Assembly (NCBI RefSeq): GCF_000717745.1
Contig: NZ_JOBH01000009.1
Span: 291,842 to 355,841, forward strand
Direction of reading: 5' to 3'
From: Streptomyces violens
GTDB taxonomy: Bacteria > Actinomycetota > Actinomycetes > Streptomycetales > Streptomycetaceae
DNA length: 64,000 bases
Part shown: one piece after another, positions 27,119 through 35,993 of the stretch
Layout: each line of letters starts with the position of its first letter
How positions within the stretch are numbered: the first letter of the stretch is position 1
Made by a program: the position numbers and the translations under genes
The notes under the pieces: model-generated
Databases searched by the model: none
What the model was told of the DNA's origin: nothing
The model's input: the letters and a program-made list of their open reading frames with translations, nothing else

Positions 27119-27859
27119 ATGGACCAGACTCAGACCACCCACGGCGCCGCGGCGGCGGCCACGCCCGGCGCCCAGCGGCGGGTGCTCGTCGTCGAGGACG
27201 ACCCGACGATCGTGGACGCCATCGCGGCCCGGCTGCGCGCCGAGGGCTTCCAGGTGCAGACCGCCGTCGACGGCCCGTCGGCCGTGGACACCGCCGAGGC
27301 GTGGCAGCCCGACCTGCTCGTCCTCGACATCATGCTGCCCGGCTTCGACGGCCTGGAGGTGTGCCGCCGGGTGCAGGCCCAGCGGCCGGTCCCAGTGATG
27401 ATGCTCACCGCGCGGGACGACGAGACGGACATGCTGGTCGGCCTCGGCGTCGGCGCCGACGACTACATGACCAAACCGTTCTCCATGCGGGAGCTGGCCG
27501 CGCGGGTGCACGTCCTGCTGCGCCGCGTCGAGCGGGCCGCGCTCGCCGCGCACACCCCGCGCAGCGGCATCCTGCGCCTCGGCGAGCTGGAGATCGACCA
27601 CGCGCAGCGCCGGGTCCGGGTGCGCGGCGCCGACGTGCACCTCACCCCCACCGAGTTCGACCTGCTGGTCTGCCTCGCCAACACCCCGCGCGCCGTGCTC
27701 TCCCGTGAGCAGCTGCTCGCCGAGGTCTGGGACTGGGCGGACGCCTCCGGCACCCGTACGGTCGACAGCCACATCAAGGCGCTGCGCCGGAAGATCGGCG
27801 CCGAGCGGATCCGCACGGTGCACGGCGTCGGTTACGCGCTGGAGACCCCGCCGGCATGA
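27119..27859 (+). CDS. OmpR-family response regulator
   Basis: ATG 27119 with AGGGGC upstream is chosen; an in-frame ATG at 27014 would translate the repeats and lacks a good ribosome binding site. The 246-residue protein has a receiver domain (about 20-135: VVEDDPTIV, phosphoacceptor in LLVLDIMLPG, MLTAR, MTKPF) and a winged-helix OmpR/PhoB output domain (about 150-245: LTPTEFDLLVCLA, REQLLAEVWDW, TVDSHIKALRRKIG, VHGVGYAL). It overlaps the kinase gene by ATGA. It lies just upstream of kgd, an arrangement I recall as conserved in Streptomyces. The 21-bp repeats are a candidate autoregulatory site. Confidence 0.95.
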   Translation: MDQTQTTHGAAAAATPGAQRRVLVVEDDPTIVDAIAARLRAEGFQVQTAVDGPSAVDTAEAWQPDLLVLDIMLPGFDGLEVCRRVQAQRPVPVMMLTARDDETDMLVGLGVGADDYMTKPFSMRELAARVHVLLRRVERAALAAHTPRSGILRLGELEIDHAQRRVRVRGADVHLTPTEFDLLVCLANTPRAVLSREQLLAEVWDWADASGTRTVDSHIKALRRKIGAERIRTVHGVGYALETPPA

Positions 27860-28971
27860 AGTCGGCCCTTCCCCTGGCGCGTGAGCTCTGGCAGCGGGCC
27901 TGGGAGGCGATGCGCCCGCTCGATCCGTACCGGTCGGTCAAGGCGGCGCTCGGCGCGCTGGTCACCGTTTCGGTGATCATCACGACGCTGCTGGTCCTCG
28001 TCGCGTTCCACTCGGCGACGGAGCTGCGGGTCATCACGGTCTTCTCGATCATCGCCTCGCTGCTGATCACCCAGTTCGTCGCGCAGGGGCTGACGGCCCC
28101 GCTGGACGAGATGACGGACGTGACGCGGGCGATGGCCGCCGGGGACTACACCCGGCGGGTCCAGGGCAGCCGCCGGGACGAGTTCGGCGAGCTGGCCGAC
28201 GCCTTCAACACGATGGCCGCCGATCTGGAGGCGGTGGACACCCACCGCAAGGAGCTGGTCGCCAACGTCTCGCACGAGCTGCGCACGCCGATCGCCGCGC
28301 TGCGCGCCGTATTGGAGAACGTCGTCGACGGTGTCTCAGAGGCCGATCCGGAGACGATGCGCACCGCGCTGAGCCAGACCGAGCGGCTCGGCCGCCTGGT
28401 CGAGCACCTGCTGGACCTCTCCCGGCTGGACAACGGGGTCATCCCGCTGCACGCCCGCCGCTTCGAGGTCTGGCCGTACCTCTCCGGGGTGCTGAAGGAG
28501 GCCAACATGAGCCGCAGCGCCTCCACCCTGGCCGTCGGCTCCAGCCACCACAGCCGTACGGACGTCCATCTCCACCTGGACGTCTCGCCCCCGGAGCTGA
28601 CCGCGCACGCGGACGCCGAGCGGCTGCACCAGGTCGTCGCCAACCTGATCGACAACGGCATCAAGCACTCCCCGCCGCACGGCCGGGTGACCGTACGGGC
28701 GCGCCGCGGCGAGGGCCCCGGCAGCCTGGTCCTGGAGGTACAGGACGAGGGGCCCGGCATCCCGGCGTCCGAGCGGCACCGGGTCTTCGAGCGGTTCAAC
28801 CGTGGCGGCCCCGCGCCCTCCGGCCCCGGCACCGACGGCGGCACGGGACTGGGCCTGGCGATCGCGCGCTGGGCGGTGGATCTGCACGGCGGGCGTATCG
28901 GAGTGGCCGAATCCCCACGTGGCTGCCGTATCCGCGTCACCCTTCCGGGGACCGGTCAGGCCGCTCCTTGA
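27856..28971 (+). CDS. Sensor histidine kinase of the same two-component system
   Basis: A 371-residue kinase translated from an ATGA overlap. Two membrane helices (about 33-50 and 56-75) are separated by only a few residues, so it has almost no extracellular sensor and probably senses within the membrane or the cytoplasm. Then come a HAMP domain (about 76-128), an H box NVSHELRTPIA, N box LIDNGIKHSPP, G1 DEGPGIP and G2 GGTGLGLAIARW. Unlike typical OmpR partners, the H-box phosphoacceptor region follows HAMP directly. The signal is unknown; proximity to kgd hints at central carbon or stress control, which is inference. Confidence 0.95.
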   Translation: MKSALPLARELWQRAWEAMRPLDPYRSVKAALGALVTVSVIITTLLVLVAFHSATELRVITVFSIIASLLITQFVAQGLTAPLDEMTDVTRAMAAGDYTRRVQGSRRDEFGELADAFNTMAADLEAVDTHRKELVANVSHELRTPIAALRAVLENVVDGVSEADPETMRTALSQTERLGRLVEHLLDLSRLDNGVIPLHARRFEVWPYLSGVLKEANMSRSASTLAVGSSHHSRTDVHLHLDVSPPELTAHADAERLHQVVANLIDNGIKHSPPHGRVTVRARRGEGPGSLVLEVQDEGPGIPASERHRVFERFNRGGPAPSGPGTDGGTGLGLAIARWAVDLHGGRIGVAESPRGCRIRVTLPGTGQAAP

Positions 28972-29232
28972 CGCCCTGTGACGTAGGGTCGGTGGTGGAA
29001 CCACTCATTCGGGGTGTTCCCCGTGTCCCTGCCGGGGGTGCGATGGCGATGCCGCCTACCCAGGCGCGAGCAAACCACGCATGTTTCCCGCCATCTCCTT
29101 CCCCGAAACCCACCGCTAAATGTGACGTGCGCGACGAGTACCCCTCCCGGACTGCAGCATTGGTCGACAGAGGCGTAGCCTTTATTCCCGCTGTCCACCA
29201 CCTTTAGGAAGCGGAAGAGGGCGGTTGCCGCC

Positions 29233-32200
29233 GTGTCGCCACAGTCCCCCAACACCTCGAGTGCCTCGACCGACCAAGACGGGCAGGGTAAGAACCCTGC
29301 AGCCGGATTCGGTGCGAACGAGTGGCTCGTCGACGAGATCTACCAGCAGTACCTCCAGGACCCGAACTCGGTAGACCGAGCCTGGTGGGACTTCTTCGCC
29401 GACTACAAGCCGGGCGCACCGGTGACGTCGGGCACTCCATCCGACGAAGCCAAGCCGGCCGCGACTCCGCCGGCCGAGCCGGCCGCCGCACCCGCGGCTG
29501 CCGCCCCGGCCAAGGCCGAGGCCAAGCCCGCCGCCGCGCAGCCCGCGCCGGCGAAGGCCGCCCCGGCGAAGGCCGAGGCCAAGCCTGCCGCGAAGGCCGC
29601 TCCGAAGGCGGACGCCAAGCCCGCCGCCGAGGCGCCCGAAGGCCCGGAGTACGTCACCCTGCGTGGCCCGGCCGCCGCCGTGGCGAAGAACATGAACGCC
29701 TCGCTGGAGCTGCCCACGGCCACGTCCGTGCGCGCCGTTCCCGTGAAGCTGCTGTTCGACAACCGCATCGTCATGAACAACCACCTCAAGCGCGCCCGCG
29801 GTGGGAAGGTCTCCTTCACCCACCTCATCGGGTACGCCATGGTGCAGGCGCTCAAGGCGATGCCCTCGATGAACTACTCGTTCACCGAGAAGGACGGCAA
29901 GCCCACGCTGGTCAAGCCGGACCACATCAACCTCGGCCTGGCCATCGACCTGGTGAAGCCGAACGGTGACCGCCAGCTCGTCGTCGCCGCCATCAAGAAG
30001 GCAGAGACCCTGTCCTTCTTCGAGTTCTGGCAGGCGTACGAGGACATCGTCCGCCGCGCCCGGGTCGGCAAGCTGACGATGGAGGACTTCACCGGCGTCA
30101 CCGCGTCGCTGACGAACCCCGGCGGCATCGGCACCGTGCACTCCGTGCCGCGCCTGATGCCCGGCCAGGGCCTCATCATCGGCGTCGGCGCCATGGAGTA
30201 CCCCGCGGAGTTCCAGGGCACCTCGCAGGACACCCTGAACAAGCTGGGCGTCTCCAAGGTCATGACGCTGACCAGCACGTACGACCACCGCGTGATCCAG
30301 GGCGCCGCCTCCGGCGAGTTCCTGCGCATCATGAGCCAGCTGCTGCTCGGCGAGAACGACTTCTTCGACGACATCTTCAAGTCGCTGCGGATTCCGTACG
30401 AGCCGGTGCGCTGGCTGAAGGACATCGACGTCAGCCACGACGACGACGTCTCCAAGGCGGCCCGGGTCTTCGACCTGATCCACGCCTACCGGGTGCGCGG
30501 CCACGTCATGGCCGACACCGACCCGCTGGAGTACAAGCAGCGCAAGCACGCCGACCTGGACATCACGGAGCACGGCCTCACGCTCTGGGACCTGGAGCGC
30601 GAGTTCGCGGTCGGCGGCTTCTCCGGCAAGTCGATGATGAAGCTGCGCGACATCCTCGGCGTGCTGCGCGACTCGTACTGCCGTACCACCGGCATCGAGT
30701 ACATGCACATCCAGGACCCCAAGCAGCGCAAGTGGCTGCAGGACCGCCTGGAGCGCCCGCACACCCCGCCGGAGCGCGAGGAGCAGCTGCGCATCCTGCG
30801 CCGCCTGAACTCCGCCGAGGCGTTCGAGACCTTCCTGCAGACGAAGTACGTCGGCCAGAAGCGCTTCTCGCTGGAGGGCGGCGAGTCCGTCATCCCGATG
30901 CTGGACGCGGTCATCGACTCCGCTGCCGAGTCGCGTCTCGACGAGGTCGTCATCGGCATGGCCCACCGCGGCCGGCTGAACGTCCTCGCCAACATCGTCG
31001 GCAAGTCCTACGCGCAGATCTTCCGCGAGTTCGAGGGCAACCTCGACCCGAAGTCGATGCACGGCTCCGGCGACGTGAAGTACCACCTGGGCGCCGAGGG
31101 CACCTTCACCGGTCTCGACGGCGAGCAGATCAAGGTCTCGCTGGCCGCCAACCCCTCGCACCTCGAAGCGGTCGACCCGATCGTCGAGGGCATCGCCCGC
31201 GCCAAGCAGGACATCATCGGCAAGGGCGGCACGGACTTCACGGTCCTGCCGGTCCAGCTGCACGGTGACGCGGCGTTCGCCGGCCAGGGTGTGGTCGCCG
31301 AGACGCTGAACATGTCGCAGCTGCGGGGCTACCGCACCGGCGGCACGGTGCACATCGTCATCAACAACCAGGTCGGCTTCACCGCCGCGCCGGAGTCGGC
31401 CCGCTCCTCCATGTACGCCACGGACGTGGCCCGCATGATCGAGGCGCCGATCTTCCACGTGAACGGTGACGACCCGGAGGCCGTGGTGCGCGTCGCGCGC
31501 CTCGCCTTCGAGTTCCGCCAGGCGTTCAACAAGGACGTCGTCATCGACCTGATCTGCTACCGCCGCCGCGGCCACAACGAGTCGGACAACCCGGCCTTCA
31601 CCCAGCCGCTGATGTACGACCTGATCGACAAGAAGCGCTCGGTGCGCAAGCTCTACACCGAGTCCCTCATCGGTCGTGGCGACATCACGCTGGAGGAGGC
31701 CGAGCAGGCGCTGCAGGACTTCCAGGGCCAGCTGGAGAAGGTCTTCACGGAGGTCCGCGAGGCCACCACGACGCCGATGGCGCCCGAGGTCCCGCAGCCG
31801 CAGGCCGAGTTCCCGGTCCACGTGGACACCGCGGTCTCCCAGGAGGTCGTCAAGCGGATCGCCGAGTCCCAGGTCAACATCCCCGACCGGGTCACCGTCC
31901 ACCCGCGTCTGCTGCCCCAGCTGCAGCGCCGCGCGGCCATGGTCGAGGACGGCACGATCGACTGGGGCATGGGCGAGACCCTGGCCTTCGGCTCGCTGCT
32001 GATGGAGGGCACCCCGGTCCGGCTCGCCGGCCAGGACTCCCGCCGCGGCACCTTCGGCCAGCGCCACGCGGTCCTCATCGACCGCGAGACCGGCAACGAC
32101 TACACGCCGCTGCTGTACCTCTCCGAGGACCAGGCGCGGTTCAACGTGTACGACTCGCTGCTCTCCGAGTACGCGGCGATGGGCTTCGAGTACGGCTACT

Positions 32201-33006
32201 CGCTGGCCCGTCCCGAGTCGCTGGTCATGTGGGAGGCGCAGTTCGGTGACTTCGTCAACGGCGCGCAGACCGTCGTCGACGAGTTCATCTCCTCCGCCGA
32301 GCAGAAGTGGGGCCAGACCTCCGGCGTCACGCTGCTCCTGCCGCACGGCTACGAGGGCCAGGGCCCGGACCACTCCTCGGCCCGGATCGAGCGCTTCCTC
32401 CAGCTCTGCGCGCAGAACAACATGACCGTCGCGATGCCGACGCTCCCTTCCAACTACTTCCACCTGCTGCGCTGGCAGGTGCACAACCCGCACCACAAGC
32501 CGCTCGTCGTCTTCACCCCGAAGTCGATGCTGCGTCTGAAGGCCGCGGCGTCGAAGACGGAGGAGTTCACCACCGGCGGCTTCCGCCCGGTGATCGGCGA
32601 CAGCACGGTCGACCCGAACGCGGTCCGCAAGGTGCTCTTCTGCTCCGGCAAGGTCTACTACGACCTGGAGGCGGAGCGGCAGAAGCGCGGTGCGAACGAC
32701 GTCGCGATCGTCCGCATCGAGCGGCTGTACCCGCTGCCGGGCAAGGAGCTGCAGGCGGAGATCGCCAAGTTCCCGAACGCCGGCAAGTTCCTGTGGGTCC
32801 AGGAGGAGCCCGCCAACCAGGGCGCCTGGCCGTTCCTCGGCCTGAACCTGATCGACCACCTGGACCTGGCGGTCGGCGCCGACATCCCGCACGGCGAGCG
32901 CCTGCGCCGCATCTCGCGGCCGCACAGCTCGTCGCCGGCGGTCGGCTCCGCCAAGCGCCACCAGGCCGAGCAGGTCCAGCTCATCGCGGAGGCGTTCGAC
33001 GCCTGA
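29233..33006 (+). CDS. kgd: Multifunctional 2-oxoglutarate decarboxylase / dehydrogenase E1 with E2-type succinyltransferase domain
   Basis: The GTG start yields 1257 residues, the normal actinobacterial length. The first roughly 40 residues include the E1 helix [15 protein letters not shown]; an Ala/Lys/Pro linker (about 75-135) follows. An E2-like acyltransferase domain (about 140-370) lacks a lipoyl domain and contains the DHR motif in [14 protein letters not shown]. The thiamine-diphosphate E1 part (about 400-1257) has [32 protein letters not shown] and INNQVGFT. The enzyme converts 2-oxoglutarate to succinyl-CoA with E2/E3 partners or to succinic semialdehyde alone, in the TCA cycle. FHA protein GarA (Odhl) binds this family in actinobacteria. 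Confidence 0.97.
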   Translation: MSPQSPNTSSASTDQDGQGKNPAAGFGANEWLVDEIYQQYLQDPNSVDRAWWDFFADYKPGAPVTSGTPSDEAKPAATPPAEPAAAPAAAAPAKAEAKPAAAQPAPAKAAPAKAEAKPAAKAAPKADAKPAAEAPEGPEYVTLRGPAAAVAKNMNASLELPTATSVRAVPVKLLFDNRIVMNNHLKRARGGKVSFTHLIGYAMVQALKAMPSMNYSFTEKDGKPTLVKPDHINLGLAIDLVKPNGDRQLVVAAIKKAETLSFFEFWQAYEDIVRRARVGKLTMEDFTGVTASLTNPGGIGTVHSVPRLMPGQGLIIGVGAMEYPAEFQGTSQDTLNKLGVSKVMTLTSTYDHRVIQGAASGEFLRIMSQLLLGENDFFDDIFKSLRIPYEPVRWLKDIDVSHDDDVSKAARVFDLIHAYRVRGHVMADTDPLEYKQRKHADLDITEHGLTLWDLEREFAVGGFSGKSMMKLRDILGVLRDSYCRTTGIEYMHIQDPKQRKWLQDRLERPHTPPEREEQLRILRRLNSAEAFETFLQTKYVGQKRFSLEGGESVIPMLDAVIDSAAESRLDEVVIGMAHRGRLNVLANIVGKSYAQIFREFEGNLDPKSMHGSGDVKYHLGAEGTFTGLDGEQIKVSLAANPSHLEAVDPIVEGIARAKQDIIGKGGTDFTVLPVQLHGDAAFAGQGVVAETLNMSQLRGYRTGGTVHIVINNQVGFTAAPESARSSMYATDVARMIEAPIFHVNGDDPEAVVRVARLAFEFRQAFNKDVVIDLICYRRRGHNESDNPAFTQPLMYDLIDKKRSVRKLYTESLIGRGDITLEEAEQALQDFQGQLEKVFTEVREATTTPMAPEVPQPQAEFPVHVDTAVSQEVVKRIAESQVNIPDRVTVHPRLLPQLQRRAAMVEDGTIDWGMGETLAFGSLLMEGTPVRLAGQDSRRGTFGQRHAVLIDRETGNDYTPLLYLSEDQARFNVYDSLLSEYAAMGFEYGYSLARPESLVMWEAQFGDFVNGAQTVVDEFISSAEQKWGQTSGVTLLLPHGYEGQGPDHSSARIERFLQLCAQNNMTVAMPTLPSNYFHLLRWQVHNPHHKPLVVFTPKSMLRLKAAASKTEEFTTGGFRPVIGDSTVDPNAVRKVLFCSGKVYYDLEAERQKRGANDVAIVRIERLYPLPGKELQAEIAKFPNAGKFLWVQEEPANQGAWPFLGLNLIDHLDLAVGADIPHGERLRRISRPHSSSPAVGSAKRHQAEQVQLIAEAFDA

Positions 33007-33020
33007 GCCACCGGCTGACA

Positions 33021-33060
33021 GGGCGGGGCCCCACCGGATCACTCCGGTGGGGCCCCGCCC
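33021..33060. terminator. Bidirectional terminator, kgd / FxsT-like gene
   Basis: An 18-bp perfect stem (33021-33038 with 33043-33060) with loop TCAC and TTCT after it. One of the strongest hairpins in the window. Confidence 0.9.
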
Positions 33061-33071
33061 TTCTGCTGTCT

Positions 33072-35870
33072 TCAGATCGTCAGCGGCTCGAAGTCGCGGA
33101 GCTGGTACGGCGGCAGGTCCGCCTCGGTGGAGCGGGTGTTGTGGGCGAGGTCCAGGGTCCACGGGTGGCTCGGGCCGACCGCCGCCTCCATGGCGGGCAG
33201 CGCGCGGCTGAGGGACCCCAGGGCCGCCGCGCGGTCGCCGGCCGCGAGCAGCGCCAGCGCGTGGTTGGCGTCGCTGCCGACGGTGTACGGGTGGGCGGGG
33301 CCGAGCAGTTCGCGGTAGCCGGTGTAGGTGAGTTCGGCCGTGGCGAGGGCGCGCTCCGGGTCGCCGGACTCGCGCTCCAGGCAGCCGAAGCCCGCCGCCG
33401 TCATCAGGGTGAGCGGGTCCCGGCGGCCGAGCAGCCGCACCGCCCGCTCCAGCAGCCGTTCCATGCCCTGCCGGGCCCGCTCCCCCTGCCCGGCGCCCCG
33501 GCGGCAGAGCGCGAGGCCGTGCCCGGCGCGCAGCGACTGGGGGTGGTCGGCGCCCAGTACACGGTGGTGGCTGCGCACGGTCCGTTCCTGGAGCTCCAGC
33601 GCCGCTTCGACGCGGCCGGTGAGCCGCAGGTCGGTGGCGTAGTGCAGCTCGGAGTAGAGCGTCCAGGGGTGATTGGGCCCGAGAAGCCGGCGGCGCGCCC
33701 GCAGGGTCCGCAGGTCCAGGTCCAGCGCCTCGTCGTAGGCGCCGAGCAGCCGCAGGGAGACCGCGGTGTTGTTCTGTGCGGCGAGGGTGCGCGCGTCGCC
33801 CTCGCCGAAGGTCTGCCGGCTGCCGTCGAGCACGTACCGGGAGAGTTCCAGGGCTTCCTGGAGGCGGGCGAGGCCGCGCAGGTCGGCGGCGAGGCCGGTG
33901 GCGGCCCGCAGGATGTCGGTGTCCGGGGTGGCGCTGCCACCGAGCAGCCGCTCCAGCGCGGCCCGGTCCAGCTCCTCGCAGGCCGCGTACTGTCCGGCGG
34001 CGCGCAGCAGGTTGGCGTGCGCGTGCAGCAGGTCCAGGCGGTGCGGGTGGTCCTCGGGCAGCAGCTGCCGCCAGGCCCGGTCCACCCGCCGGGCCAGGGC
34101 CAGTCCGGTGTCCTGGACTCCGGCGAGGTAGGCGTAGCGCAGGCAGTTCAGTACCGGCCGCGCGGTCTCCGCCGGGTCGGCCTCCAGCGCGCCGGAGGGC
34201 AGCAGATGCGGCAGCAGCGCGGCGTACGCGGGCCAGTCGGCGGGCTCGTCGGGGCGGCCGGGGTCGGCGGCGGCGAGCGCGCCGCGTACGGCGCGTGCGT
34301 AGCGCTCCCGCTCCGGCGCGGGGACGCCCTCGCGGACCAGGAGGCGGACCATGCGGTGCAGGTGGACGCCGGTGATCCGGTCGCCGTCCGGGGTCTCCAT
34401 GGCGTCCACGACGGAGTAGCGGGCGAGCAGTCGCAGCGCGTCCTGGAGCCGCCGGGGGTCGCCGGTCAGCGGGGCGAAGTCGCCGCGGATCCGGCCGAGG
34501 AGGGCGACCGGCACGGTGCCGGGTGCGAGGACGGCGCACAGCCGCAGCAGTTCGCCGGCGTCCGGGGCGGTCTCGGCGATGCGGTCCAGCAGGGCGGTCC
34601 AGGCCGCGGCGAAGGTCATCGGGAAGTCCTCGGCGACGACCGTGCGGGCGTCGCCGATGCCGCCCTCCAGCAGCCGCAGATAGCTTCCGACGCTCATGTC
34701 GGAGTCGTTCAGCCAGCCCGCCGTCTGGTCCAGCAGGAGCGGCAGGTCCTCCAGGGCCGCGGCCAGCCGGCCGGCGTCCTCCGCGGTCAGGCGCGGGGCC
34801 CGGCGGCGGACGAAGGCGATGCTCTCCGGGCGGTCGAGGACGGGGACCGGGAGGAGGAGGGTGTTGTAGGTGTCCCAGGAGCGATTGCGCGAGGTGATCA
34901 GGACGTGGCCCGAGCCGCTGGGCAGCAGGCCGGCCACCGCTTCGGGGTCGTCCGCGCCGTCCAGGACGAGCAGCCAGCGGTGGTACGGCTCGCCGCGGCG
35001 CAGCGCGTCGGTGACCGCGCGCAGCCGCTCGGCGGTCCCCGTAACACCCGTGATGCCCAACTCCGGGGCCAGGTCCGCCAGTTGCCGCCGCGCCTCCTCC
35101 CCCGTACCGGCGGCGATCCACCACACCACGTCGTACTCGGTGGCGAAGCGGTGCACGTACTCGGCGGCGAGCTGGGTCTTGCCGACGCCCGCCATGCCCA
35201 GCAGCGTGCAGACCGCGGCGCCCCGCACGGAGCCCGCCAGCCGGCGGTGGATGCGGGCGAGGAGGGCCGCGCGGCCGGTGAAGCGGGGGTTGCGGCGCGG
35301 CACCCCGCCCCAGACGTCGGGCGCGTCCAGCGGGAAGCGCGGGCCGCCGGTGCCGGGCGCCGGGGCGTCCGGGAGCCCGAGGCGGCGCAGCAGGAGGCGC
35401 TCGGCGTGGTGCGCGCCGGCCTCGGTGAGCTGGGCGGGGCCGAGCGCGGCGGCGCCCCGCGGGAGATTGCCGGGGTCGGTGACGCAGACGGCGGCGAAGC
35501 GGCCGGGGTGGGCCGCGGTGACGGCGGCGAGGGCGGCGTCCCACTCCCGCCCCGTGCGGACGCCGGGCTGGAAGTAGCCGGCGCTGAAGACGAGCAGTAC
35601 TTGGCCGCCGGAGAGCGTGAGGCCGCCGAGCGCGGCCCGCAGCTCCATCGCGGCGGGCGGGTCCCAGTGGTGCAGCGGGGCGCGCAGCCCGTGGCGTTCG
35701 AGGCGGTCGGCGATCCAGTCGCCCCAGGCCCGGCCGTCCCCGGCGACGCTGACGGTGACCCGCGGGCCGGGCGGCGGTCCGGGCCGTACCGGCCGGGCGG
35801 GCCGCGGCACCCGCGCGGACGCGGCGTCCGCCTGCCGCTGCGGGAACGTCGACTCCGCCGGCTGCGCCAT
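33072..35870 (-). CDS. fxsT: FxsT-like protein: TIR-like + NB-ARC ATPase + TPR (copy 1)
   Basis: A 932-residue protein with AGGA upstream of its ATG. After a Pro-rich start, residues 37-165 form a TIR-like domain (VTVSVAGDGRAWGDWIADRLERH, GGQVLLVFSAGYF). VWGGVPRRNPRFTGR leads into an NB-ARC/STAND ATPase (about 195-480) with Walker A GMAGVGKT (225-232), Walker B WLLVLDGADD, a GSGHVLITSRN sensor and LPLLLDQTAGWL. About 600-900 are tetratricopeptide repeats. This matches the TPR protein of FxSxx-COOH systems. The protein ends DFEP plus three residues, as does copy 2. Last gene of the minus-strand cluster. Probable role: ligand-triggered oligomerising sensor or effector; inference only. Confidence 0.85.
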   Translation of the reverse strand: MAQPAESTFPQRQADAASARVPRPARPVRPGPPPGPRVTVSVAGDGRAWGDWIADRLERHGLRAPLHHWDPPAAMELRAALGGLTLSGGQVLLVFSAGYFQPGVRTGREWDAALAAVTAAHPGRFAAVCVTDPGNLPRGAAALGPAQLTEAGAHHAERLLLRRLGLPDAPAPGTGGPRFPLDAPDVWGGVPRRNPRFTGRAALLARIHRRLAGSVRGAAVCTLLGMAGVGKTQLAAEYVHRFATEYDVVWWIAAGTGEEARRQLADLAPELGITGVTGTAERLRAVTDALRRGEPYHRWLLVLDGADDPEAVAGLLPSGSGHVLITSRNRSWDTYNTLLLPVPVLDRPESIAFVRRRAPRLTAEDAGRLAAALEDLPLLLDQTAGWLNDSDMSVGSYLRLLEGGIGDARTVVAEDFPMTFAAAWTALLDRIAETAPDAGELLRLCAVLAPGTVPVALLGRIRGDFAPLTGDPRRLQDALRLLARYSVVDAMETPDGDRITGVHLHRMVRLLVREGVPAPERERYARAVRGALAAADPGRPDEPADWPAYAALLPHLLPSGALEADPAETARPVLNCLRYAYLAGVQDTGLALARRVDRAWRQLLPEDHPHRLDLLHAHANLLRAAGQYAACEELDRAALERLLGGSATPDTDILRAATGLAADLRGLARLQEALELSRYVLDGSRQTFGEGDARTLAAQNNTAVSLRLLGAYDEALDLDLRTLRARRRLLGPNHPWTLYSELHYATDLRLTGRVEAALELQERTVRSHHRVLGADHPQSLRAGHGLALCRRGAGQGERARQGMERLLERAVRLLGRRDPLTLMTAAGFGCLERESGDPERALATAELTYTGYRELLGPAHPYTVGSDANHALALLAAGDRAAALGSLSRALPAMEAAVGPSHPWTLDLAHNTRSTEADLPPYQLRDFEPLTI

Positions 35871-35993
35871 TACGGTCCTGCTCTCCTCCGGGGGACCGTC
35901 GATACGGCCCTGTTCTTCCGTATCCCACCGCGCCCGGCCGCCGCGAGCGGATTCCGGCCTAGTACGGGACGCCCCGCCGGAGCTGACGCCACA

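Noticed and set aside
28968..29207. A 79-codon open frame between the histidine kinase and kgd
   Set aside because: It has no ribosome binding site and no recognisable similarity, and it lies in the probable kgd promoter region.
29182..35928. A 2248-codon minus-strand open frame across kgd and the next gene
   Set aside because: It is antisense to kgd for most of its length, has no domain pattern, and its right part is an alternative frame of the FxsT-like gene. A shadow caused by GC-rich codon use.
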